Origin: CAVWDU01 sp963840725
Lineage (GTDB): Bacteria > Pseudomonadota > Gammaproteobacteria > Pseudomonadales > Halieaceae
Reading direction: 5' to 3'
Assembly: GCA_963840725.1 (NCBI GenBank)
Contig: CAWIZY010000016.1
Coordinates: 1,240,001 to 1,304,000 of the forward strand
DNA: 64,000 bases
Part shown: positions 51,287 through 58,533 of the stretch, piece by piece
Layout: each line of letters opens with the position of its first letter
Position numbering within the stretch: the first letter of the stretch is position 1
Position numbers and translations under genes: made by a program
The notes under the pieces: model-generated
Told to the model about the DNA's origin: nothing
Seen by the model: only the letters and a program-made list of their open reading frames with translations
Databases searched by the model: none

Positions 51287-52720
51287 TCAGCGTATCATTT
51301 TGATCCAGTCCCCGGTGCGTGGTTCGCCGCCGGGATAGAGGCCATTGATCAGACGTAACTGCGCTTCAGCGTCGGGAATACGCAGGCTGGCTGCCAGGGT
51401 CGCAATGGTTGCCCCGCGAGGTACCTGAATATAGTGTAAAGTCCGTGGTTTACTGGTCTGTCGCTCTCTGGGCGCCATTGGACGAAAGCTCTCGATGATA
51501 CTCAGTAGTTCCGTGTCGGCAGCGGCAAAGTCGCGCGCTTCACCCTCAAAGCGATAGGTGAGGCGGTTGAAGTCCACCGCCGCGAGGCGACGGGATTCGC
51601 TGCCGTTGCTGGCGACCGCTGTGTAACCTTTGAGCCCTGCCTGGTCCAGCTCCTTGCCGATGCTCAGAGTGCCGCTGGCGCCGCTCTCCAGTACCTGGCG
51701 CGGGGTTTGCGCCGGGTCCAGTTTTTGTATGCCCACGGTAACCGAGGCGCTGCCGTCCGGCGCCGTGGCAACAATAGCGCTGGCGCCGGTTTGCACGGTC
51801 CATCCCTCGGGGTGAGCAAAGCTGAAGCCGAGTTTGTTGTGAAAATAGCGGTCTTTGGCGCGTTGGCTGCTGGCCCCCCACGCCAGGCCCTGAATCTGGC
51901 GCCGAAACTCACCGGGAACCGCCGGGTCCTCGGCCTGCTCACCCTCGTCCAGCTCACTGGCCTTGCCGATCACTGTTTTCAATCGCTGGTCGTTCCGCGG
52001 GTGAGTGGCGTAGAGACCGTGATAGGTGCCGCTAGGTTTACCGCTGCTTTTTGCCCTGACCCGCTGAAACTGCTCCTGATCCTTGAGTACGCCGATGACT
52101 TCCAGCAGTGCGTCGGTATCGTATCCCGCCTTGTGCATGTACTCAGCGCCCAGTCCATCTGCTTCGAGTTCGTGGTCGCGACCATAACCTCTCAGCAGTT
52201 CAGTGCCATACATGTTCGATGCCTCCGCCAGATCACCGCTGCCGGTGAGGATATAGGCGGTGGTGGCCAGAACCTGATTGGTGATGTTGGCGGTTTGCTG
52301 CCGCGCGGCGTGGCGTGCCGTGACGTGGCCGATTTCGTGTGCCATAACACCGGCGAGTTCGTCCTCATTGTCGAGGTAGGCCATTAGCCCGCGGTTGACG
52401 TAGATAAAGCCACCTGGTGTCGCAAAGGCATTGATGTCAGGGCTGTCGATGACGGTGAAAGTAAACGCCGTGTCCGGTTGGTCGCTGTTGTCCACCAGAC
52501 GCTGCCCGATGCGTCTGACATAGGCCTGTAGTTCGGGGTCATCATAAGCCGCGCCCTCCGCCATCATTTTGTCATACATTTCCTTGCCGATGCTGGTCTC
52601 TTTGCCCTGGGTCATGACCACGACGCTGGGTCCGCCCGTGGCGGGGTTGTTGCTGCATCCGGGCAATATAGCCAGTGCCATGAACAGCGCCATCAGGCGC
52701 ATGAATACATTAGTATTCAC
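51287..52720 (-). CDS. M48-family metalloprotease lipoprotein with C-terminal LysM-like module
   Basis: 477 residues from a GTG with GGAG ten bases upstream; the ATG at 52702 would give a shorter form by six residues. Signal with lipobox PGCSNN. Zinc site HEIGH in GVMAHEIGHVTARHA (about residues 128-132) and the downstream ELEADGLGAEYMHKAGYD with the third ligand. The C-terminal 55 residues (YIQVPRGATIATLAASL, AQLRLINGLYP) resemble a LysM module for peptidoglycan. Resembles BepA/LoiP-type envelope proteases. It is the last gene of the twelve-gene VWA locus. Confidence 0.9.
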   Translation of the reverse strand: MNTNVFMRLMALFMALAILPGCSNNPATGGPSVVVMTQGKETSIGKEMYDKMMAEGAAYDDPELQAYVRRIGQRLVDNSDQPDTAFTFTVIDSPDINAFATPGGFIYVNRGLMAYLDNEDELAGVMAHEIGHVTARHAARQQTANITNQVLATTAYILTGSGDLAEASNMYGTELLRGYGRDHELEADGLGAEYMHKAGYDTDALLEVIGVLKDQEQFQRVRAKSSGKPSGTYHGLYATHPRNDQRLKTVIGKASELDEGEQAEDPAVPGEFRRQIQGLAWGASSQRAKDRYFHNKLGFSFAHPEGWTVQTGASAIVATAPDGSASVTVGIQKLDPAQTPRQVLESGASGTLSIGKELDQAGLKGYTAVASNGSESRRLAAVDFNRLTYRFEGEARDFAAADTELLSIIESFRPMAPRERQTSKPRTLHYIQVPRGATIATLAASLRIPDAEAQLRLINGLYPGGEPRTGDWIKMIR

Positions 52721-53372
52721 TGCTGAGAAACTCCAATAGCTGGTCGCCGATCCCATCGCAGGCGGTGCCCTGCACGGGTGCAATGATGGGGATGGGGATA
52801 ACCACCGCAGGCATGTAGGATTGGCCGCTGGTACTGGTGTTAATCCGGCCCACCTCGGTGCGGTCCGTGAAGTCCCATATGGTTGCCTCATAGTCGGAGG
52901 CGTTACCCCAGGTGCCGAAACCGAAGCAACCTGCGCCGCCCGGCCCGATGCCGCAGGTCATTGACCCGGCAGAATCGGTGCGGATCGTGCTGCCATCTAT
53001 CCAGATCATGTATTCCGTGCGCAGTTCGACCATTTTTTTTGCGACGGGCTCCTGCTGCAGCAGGCGCTCGATGTCCTGGGGCCGCAGCGGTGCAGTGCGG
53101 GGCTCAAACCAGGGGTACAGCGCATTGATGAACTCCAGTTCGCCAATGACCTCGATCGATTTGTCCCGGGAAGTAACATGCTTACCCACGCAGCGTATGA
53201 AGTCAGGCTCAGTTTCATAGTCGCTGGCGTGCCGCCGGCCGAGTATGACCACGGTTGACTCTCCGATCCCCTCGGTGGGCTCGTTAAAGACCATTTCATC
53301 GACGGTCGACGTCACGCAGCCCGATAGCGCACAAGATAACAAAAACAACCGCAGGGGCAGGCCAGTCCTCAC
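52710..53372 (-). CDS. Hypothetical lipoprotein of the VWA locus
   Basis: 220 residues from a GTG start with strong GAGGAG eight bases upstream and a GTGA overlap with the preceding stop. Signal with lipobox LSGC. The mature part has an N-terminal STVVILGRRHASDYETEPD, a Cys in DFIRCVGKHV, and a Gly/Cys-rich mid section (MTCGIGPGGAGCFGFGTWG). No family recognised. It overlaps the M48 gene by 11 bases and is clearly co-transcribed with it. Confidence 0.75.
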   Translation of the reverse strand: MRTGLPLRLFLLSCALSGCVTSTVDEMVFNEPTEGIGESTVVILGRRHASDYETEPDFIRCVGKHVTSRDKSIEVIGELEFINALYPWFEPRTAPLRPQDIERLLQQEPVAKKMVELRTEYMIWIDGSTIRTDSAGSMTCGIGPGGAGCFGFGTWGNASDYEATIWDFTDRTEVGRINTSTSGQSYMPAVVIPIPIIAPVQGTACDGIGDQLLEFLSSEY

Positions 53373-54052
53373 TGTTCGGTCTCCTCGGCAGCTCCCCATT
53401 GCTCACTTAGCCAGCCCTGTACAGCCGGGATCCGGGTAAAATTGGCCGCAAAATTGGCACCTGCATCTCGCAGTGCCACGACTGCGGCCAGATTGACCGC
53501 GGCCGAGTCTGACTGCAGAAAAGCGGTAGGCGTTTTACCGTAGGCGGTCATTGTCCATTCGGCAATGGGGCTGCCTTCAACACTGACCAGATCGAAACCG
53601 TAGCGCAACCAGATTTCGTAGACCTTCACATTGGTGTGGGCGGGAATTGTGTACTGCAGTTCATCCACCCGGGGTATCAGCACCGCGTCCACCAACTGAT
53701 TCATTTGCCCTTCTGCAGGTTTCCCTTTCATGTGAACAAGGCCGACGAACATGCCGGAGAACAGGGTATCCCACATAGACACCTGTGCTTCGCCGGTGCG
53801 CACTATCCAACCCGATTCGGCACGACCTTTGGCCTCGTCAAAGAACTCGTGGTTGGCAAACTCCTCGGGGTACCAGACACCAATTGTCAGGGGTAATTTG
53901 CTCATCAGCGGCGTGGGGAACTGCCCCTGTACAACCACTTCGTTCGGGCCACAGGCGCTCAGCAGCGAGAGCATTGCGGCGACAGCCATGGACGTAGCAC
54001 CGCGGCGGCGCGCACTAGCGAAAATCGTTGAGCCCGACAAAGGTGCCTCCAT
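53369..54052 (-). CDS. Hypothetical lipoprotein of the VWA locus
   Basis: 227 residues if it starts at ATG 54052, inside the end of the upstream VWA gene; TTG 54040 (after GGAGG) and ATG 53989 are alternatives, the latter lacking the basic n-region. Lipobox LSAC. The mature part begins GPNEVVVQGQFPTPLMSKLPL then VGVWYPEEF-like text (IGVWYPEEFANHEF) and FSGMFVGLVHMKG. It recalls outer-membrane accessory lipoproteins of secretion or polysaccharide systems but no family is assigned. Confidence 0.7.
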   Translation of the reverse strand: MEAPLSGSTIFASARRRGATSMAVAAMLSLLSACGPNEVVVQGQFPTPLMSKLPLTIGVWYPEEFANHEFFDEAKGRAESGWIVRTGEAQVSMWDTLFSGMFVGLVHMKGKPAEGQMNQLVDAVLIPRVDELQYTIPAHTNVKVYEIWLRYGFDLVSVEGSPIAEWTMTAYGKTPTAFLQSDSAAVNLAAVVALRDAGANFAANFTRIPAVQGWLSEQWGAAEETEQ

Positions 54053-55013
54053 TGCGGTAAGTAAGTTCTCTCATGAGTGTAGCAAACCGGATGCCCGTAG
54101 TTTGCAGGTGGGGTGCTCGAATAAATTGTACGGGAAAGCCCACGGCATGGATTCTAACCCGCCGGTTGCCCTCGGCATCTTCCCGATTGATGCGATCTAT
54201 GGTGTCCACTACCCGGGCGATAGAGTCGCCGGTAAACTCGTCGCCAAAGACGTAGACACTGATTTTCTTGCCCGGGTCATAGAAGGTCTTGATCGCCTGG
54301 GTTATCCCCTCCACGGGACTGGAGTTGCTGAATACGTTCCAGTTGCGCAGGTTCTGGATGATGACCTTGCGACGCCCCGGGGTATCCGGAATCCATTGTC
54401 CGCGGTAGCGACTGAACATGTAATTCCCCATATCGTTCATGACCTGAATACCCTTGACCTCCGGGTAGATACTCAGAGTCGCCTCCAGTTCTTTCAGCAT
54501 GCGTTCCCAGCTGTAAGAGAACATCGACCCCGAGGTGTCGATAACAAAGATAATATACTCGCTGTCGACAGGGATGCCGCCTATCAGGTTGTTTTTCGAC
54601 TGATATTGCGAGCCCAGCAGGCGTTGCATCTCCGCGGTCAGCGACTGTCTCGCGATCGCCAGCTCCTTGGTCACCACATCGTTGCTATTGGTCTGCACCT
54701 GAATGCTGTCGTAGCGGGAGCGGGCGCTGGCCAGGGTTCCCTGCAAGATCGCGATCTTCTCATCATATTCAGACAGCTGCTCGTGCTTGGCGTTCAAATC
54801 GCGGTTGAGAATTGTGGTTTCGCCGCGAATTTCGAACAGGGTTTCCTGAAGCGCGGCCAGTTTGCCCTCGAGGTTGATCGTAGACTGCTCTATGATCTGC
54901 GGTTGCATGGTCTTGGTGATCATCAACAAGAGAATGATGGCGCCAAAACCACAGCAAATTACATCCAGAAAAGACAGCCCGAACTCTTCAGGCCCGCGGC
55001 GCTGCTTCCTCAT
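54015..55013 (-). CDS. VWA-domain membrane protein with TolR/ExbD-like anchor (second copy)
   Basis: 332 residues. One N-terminal membrane segment (about 14-33) reads LSFLDVICCGFGAIILLLMI, with Asp17 at its start as in ExbD Asp25/TolR Asp23. A coiled coil (about 45-140) follows, then a von Willebrand A domain with MIDAS Asp159-x-Ser161-x-Ser163 (FVIDTSGSM) and a later VYVFGDEFTGD. Start overlaps the other VWA gene's stop by four bases. The VWA domain would lie in the periplasm and bind a ligand through a metal ion. Probably the TolR-like stator partner of the MotA-type protein. Confidence 0.82.
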   Translation of the reverse strand: MRKQRRGPEEFGLSFLDVICCGFGAIILLLMITKTMQPQIIEQSTINLEGKLAALQETLFEIRGETTILNRDLNAKHEQLSEYDEKIAILQGTLASARSRYDSIQVQTNSNDVVTKELAIARQSLTAEMQRLLGSQYQSKNNLIGGIPVDSEYIIFVIDTSGSMFSYSWERMLKELEATLSIYPEVKGIQVMNDMGNYMFSRYRGQWIPDTPGRRKVIIQNLRNWNVFSNSSPVEGITQAIKTFYDPGKKISVYVFGDEFTGDSIARVVDTIDRINREDAEGNRRVRIHAVGFPVQFIRAPHLQTTGIRFATLMRELTYRNGGTFVGLNDFR

Positions 55014-56101
55014 GGCCAGTCCTTCGACGGGCTCATAAATGAGCCTCTACTGATCTGGGCCAACTGCCAGAACTCCGAGGCTGCCATTGGATCACCCTCC
55101 ATGGGTGCCAGAATAATATTGATAGGTACGTTGCGAGGCAGCTCCTTGATGGCTTCCCGGTAATACTTTTGCCGTTCTCGCCCCGATACCTTGCTGCCCC
55201 GGGGCGGCGAACTGCCCTGGGTAGGCAATCCGTCTGTGATCAGGAAAATGTTGTCGGGTGGCGGACTCATTGCCTGCAGGCTGCTGAAAGCATTGATCAG
55301 GCTGGTGCCTCCTTTGGGCACAATGTTGCGCAGCCGCGTGGACACCTGCTCCAGTTGCGCCTGATTGGCCACCTCCAGCCATTTGCCGGCAGTCTCCGGA
55401 AGTGCTGGCTCAGCCAGGGTGTTGAAGGTGATGACCTGATAGCGACTGGCGATCGGAAGCTGCGCCGTCAGCCAGTCGACGGTATTCAGTGCCCGGCTCC
55501 ACTTGTCCGCCTGGCGCTGCAATTTTGCGTCCATGTTGCGCAGGCGAATGATATTAACCAGGCGATCCGCCAGCATGCTCGAGGAGACATCTAACAAAAT
55601 GGCGATATGGCTACCGCCGAGGTTCAGGCCCGTCAGATATTGGCGGTTGCCTTCGCCGACATAGGTTCGCGCACTGTCGCCACTTTGTTCTTCAGCGGCC
55701 TCGCGGAGCTTTTTGACCTCGTCTTCCAGCGAGCGCAGCTCCGCTTTCAGAGATTCGATATCCTGGCGCTCGGTATATCCGTCTCGTTTTAAATCCTCTA
55801 TCAGCGCTTCGTATTCGTCAATCTCTTCAGTGATCCGGCTGGCACGCCCCTGGGCCTGCACCATTTTCATGTCCATATCGGACAGCACATTGCGCAGCTG
55901 TACCAAACCTTCAGTTCCCTCTGCTACGTCCACTTCGAGCAGATCGACCTCGGAGCGCAAGTCGACGGTGAGTTCCTTGGCCTGCACGTCGATAGAGTGG
56001 TCGATGATCAGGAACACCAGTATCACCGCCCCGAAGCCACAGGACATGATGTCCAGGAAACTCAGGTTGAAGGTGGTGAAATTGCGCTTGCGTCTGGCCA
56101 T
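55010..56101 (-). CDS. VWA-domain membrane protein with TolR/ExbD-like anchor (first copy)
   Basis: 363 residues. Same architecture as its neighbour: basic N-terminus, membrane segment LSFLDIMSCGFGAVILVFLI (about 13-32) with Asp17, coiled coil (about 45-135), and a VWA domain with MIDAS Asp171-x-Ser173-x-Ser175 (LLDVSSSM), GGTSLINAF for the MIDAS Thr and FLITDGLPT for the Asp. The two proteins are paralogues with identical spacing of the Phe-Leu-Asp-x-x-x-Cys-Gly-Phe-Gly-Ala core, so they may form a heterodimer. Confidence 0.85.
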   Translation of the reverse strand: MARRKRNFTTFNLSFLDIMSCGFGAVILVFLIIDHSIDVQAKELTVDLRSEVDLLEVDVAEGTEGLVQLRNVLSDMDMKMVQAQGRASRITEEIDEYEALIEDLKRDGYTERQDIESLKAELRSLEDEVKKLREAAEEQSGDSARTYVGEGNRQYLTGLNLGGSHIAILLDVSSSMLADRLVNIIRLRNMDAKLQRQADKWSRALNTVDWLTAQLPIASRYQVITFNTLAEPALPETAGKWLEVANQAQLEQVSTRLRNIVPKGGTSLINAFSSLQAMSPPPDNIFLITDGLPTQGSSPPRGSKVSGRERQKYYREAIKELPRNVPINIILAPMEGDPMAASEFWQLAQISRGSFMSPSKDWP

Positions 56102-56111
56102 AATCGCGCCC

Positions 56112-57461
56112 TCAGGGCAGAACCTCGATCAGGGTAGCCCGATAGTCGTCCAAACTGAGTTGGTCACCCGCCCCCAGGGCCTGCCCGCTGCGATAGGGCG
56201 CGCCGTTAACCATGACAGCGCTCGCCCGGGCGCCGCGCAGCAGCCAACGCTGGTCTTCCCGACTGACTTCACAGCCCTCTATGAGTTCGGTGCCTGCGGC
56301 TGCGAGCGGTCTTGCGCTTGCGGCGCATAGCAGGTGAGTGGGTGCGGTTGCGGTCTGCCCGCGGCTGTCAGGTTCGCGGTCTGTCGCGCTGCCGACCGGG
56401 ACCTGCGCGGCCGCCTCAGCATGGCCGCCGACGGACGCACTGGTCTCTGTTTGCTCTGCAGCGGGCGCTGTTTGCTCTGCAGCGGGCGCCGCTTCAAGAC
56501 AAGGCAGCGCGGTGACAAAATTCAGTGCCTGCTCTCGTTGCACCAACAGATCCCGGTGTTGGCTCACGGATTGCCACAGAGCATTGGCCGCGGCGACCTC
56601 GCAAGCTGGCAGCTGCTTGGTCAGCCCCGGCAGCAGGGTTGCTATCGGGTCGACCACCAACCGGTCCCCTTTCTGTGACGATCCCATCGCCTCGGCCAGT
56701 GCGCTGAATAAGCGCTCACCGGCCTTGTGCAATTCGGCCCGTTCGATGCGCGCCTGATAGCCCCCGATTTCCAGATTACTTTCGGTACCGTTCTGCAGGG
56801 CCCGCAGCGCGTCGGGTAGGGTATCGTAAAGCAGTTGCTCGGTTTCGGCCTTGCGGCGTGGATCAAAACGGGTCTGGCGGATGAATGCGGTGGCGATCGG
56901 TTCGATCAGTCGCTCCTGTAACTGGAGCAAGCCACAGCCGGGCAGGGGTGTTGTGCGCAACAGTTCCGTTTGGCCGTCGATCTGGCGCAGTTCGGTTATC
57001 ACGCCCTGATGCAGCTGTATTTCAAGGTGGAATAATCTGCCACTGCAGGCGAAGGCGCTGCCCAGGGCGACACTGCGATTGACCAGGCCAACGGCGGTAA
57101 AAGGACTCTCTTGCACGATACCCAGTAGCAGCGCCAGCTGATCGCGTTGCATGCTACCCGGAACGGCCAGTATCAGTTCCGTTACGGTGGACGCCTGGCG
57201 ATGAATATCCTGTAAATGCGCATGCGCCAGGTCCGCGCAATGTCTCGCGGGACCCAGTGCAGGCAGCAGTGGCTCAGTATTCAGTTGCCACCAGAAGCGG
57301 GTATTGATTTCCCGCGGGCGCAATCGGGCCGCGGCGCGAGCCGGGTTACCAAACAGGTAGTGATCGCCATTGAGCAGGGCATAGCCGGGGCTGCGCAGCG
57401 GTGTTCCGTCCTGCCACAGCTGCAAGTTGCTGTCGTTGATGTCCAGTAGGGCAACAGACAT
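56112..57461 (-). CDS. Hsp70/actin-fold protein with C-terminal FHA-like domain
   Basis: 449 residues. The N-terminal 230 follow Hsp70 nucleotide-binding order: VALLDINDSNLQLW (phosphate-1), FGNPARAAARLR, TELILAVPGSMQRDQLALLL (like DnaK VPAYFNDSQRQA) and AVGLVNRSVALGSAF (like INEPTAAALAYG). The phosphate-2 and adenosine motifs are weak, so ATPase activity is uncertain. A Gln/Ala linker (about 320-370) leads to an FHA-like end: AVMVNGAPYRSGQALGAGDQLSLDD. It may read phosphothreonine or be a scaffold. Lies between the MotA-like and VWA genes with gaps of 1 and 10 bases. Confidence 0.65.
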   Translation of the reverse strand: MSVALLDINDSNLQLWQDGTPLRSPGYALLNGDHYLFGNPARAAARLRPREINTRFWWQLNTEPLLPALGPARHCADLAHAHLQDIHRQASTVTELILAVPGSMQRDQLALLLGIVQESPFTAVGLVNRSVALGSAFACSGRLFHLEIQLHQGVITELRQIDGQTELLRTTPLPGCGLLQLQERLIEPIATAFIRQTRFDPRRKAETEQLLYDTLPDALRALQNGTESNLEIGGYQARIERAELHKAGERLFSALAEAMGSSQKGDRLVVDPIATLLPGLTKQLPACEVAAANALWQSVSQHRDLLVQREQALNFVTALPCLEAAPAAEQTAPAAEQTETSASVGGHAEAAAQVPVGSATDREPDSRGQTATAPTHLLCAASARPLAAAGTELIEGCEVSREDQRWLLRGARASAVMVNGAPYRSGQALGAGDQLSLDDYRATLIEVLP

Positions 57462-57462
57462 G

Positions 57463-58260
57463 TCAGTGGGCTACCAGGTGACTTAGCAGGCTCTTGTCGG
57501 CATAGCGCTGGCAATCGAGCACCAGGCGCTCCTGGGACAGCTGCAGTTGATGAAGGCAGAACATGATTATGATGCTCAGAACCAGGGCGACGAAGGTGCT
57601 GTTAAAGGCGACACCCAGGCTGACGGTAACCCCCGAAATATCCCCCTCAACAGCCTTGTATGCCTGTCCCAGCGCGTCGCCGATACCGCGAACTGTGCCG
57701 ATAAAGCCTATCGAGGGAATAGCCCAGGCAATATACCTCACCATAGACATTTCAGAATCCAGCCGATCCGACTCGACTTCGCAGTTTTCCTTGATGTTAT
57801 CCGATACGGCCTGAATGCTGCCGGTAGTGGCAAACCGCTGCAAAGAGCCCAGCAAGGTTCTCGGCAACAGAAAGTCCTGCTGCTGGGCCGGCAGCGCTTC
57901 CAGCGCTCGGCTATACTCTCTGGCATCCTCTGGCAAGACGCTGGTCCCCTCCGGAATATCCAGCAGTGACTGATCCAGCAGCTGCTTTTCCCGCATGGTC
58001 TGACGCGCTTTGTAGGCCATGATCGCCAGTGCCCAGATAAGCAGTATGAAGCAAGCCTCTTGTTCAAAATCGCGGATCACCACAGCCAGGGTTCGCTGCG
58101 GCACAAAATCCTCACCGCTGGCCTGACGCTCCATTTGGGCCTGCAGTTCTGCATCGGCGCTGGGTCTGATCACGCCCACGTACAAGGCATGGACCACAAT
58201 GATCGCAATCAGGAGGGCGAACAACTGGAAGATGAACTCTGAAGACATCCTCTGTTTCAT
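57463..58260 (-). CDS. MotA/TolQ/ExbB-family proton channel protein
   Basis: 265 residues. Membrane segments near 8-29, 68-86, 178-200 and 215-240. The channel core reads IAWAIPSIGFIGTVRGIGDAL and VSLGVAFNSTFVALVLSIII, which are the conserved MotA/TolQ/ExbB stretches. A cytoplasmic region of about 85 residues lies between segments 2 and 3. It would make a pentameric proton channel around the Asp17 helices of the two VWA proteins. It is distinct from the ExbB proteins at 5.5-7.5 kb. Confidence 0.9.
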   Translation of the reverse strand: MKQRMSSEFIFQLFALLIAIIVVHALYVGVIRPSADAELQAQMERQASGEDFVPQRTLAVVIRDFEQEACFILLIWALAIMAYKARQTMREKQLLDQSLLDIPEGTSVLPEDAREYSRALEALPAQQQDFLLPRTLLGSLQRFATTGSIQAVSDNIKENCEVESDRLDSEMSMVRYIAWAIPSIGFIGTVRGIGDALGQAYKAVEGDISGVTVSLGVAFNSTFVALVLSIIIMFCLHQLQLSQERLVLDCQRYADKSLLSHLVAH

Positions 58261-58269
58261 GGGCGGTTC

Positions 58270-58533
58270 CTATATGTCGACCGGGAAGGAGACCGAGAGG
58301 TCTTCCGAAATCTGTTCTGACGACTCGTATTCGAATGCCGATTGGTCGTCGTTGCGCGTTGCGTCGGTGCCCCCGGCTGCTGGCCGGTCGGTGCTTTTTG
58401 GCTCTGCGTTCGATGGTCGGCTGGCGGGTTTCTCTGCGGCCGACTTGTCAGTTTCCTGCTGGGCCGCTGCCATATTGATGCACAGGATCAGCAGCAGTGG
58501 CAGCAGCGGCCCGAGTAAGCGCTTACTGGGCAT
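58270..58533 (-). CDS. Small exported hypothetical protein
   Basis: 87 residues. Signal peptide (about 1-24, LLILCINMAAAQ) and a hydrophilic, low-complexity mature region rich in Ser, Glu, Ala and Asp, with a conserved-looking C-terminal SEDLSVSFPVDI. The gene starts inside the SUMF1-like gene (11-bp overlap) and ends nine bases before the MotA-like gene, supporting it as real. No family recognised. Confidence 0.65.
   Translation of the reverse strand: MPSKRLLGPLLPLLLILCINMAAAQQETDKSAAEKPASRPSNAEPKSTDRPAAGGTDATRNDDQSAFEYESSEQISEDLSVSFPVDI

Noticed and set aside
53751..55163. 470-codon plus-strand frame across the VWA genes
   Set aside because: Shadow of the minus-strand VWA genes; no ribosome site, no domain.
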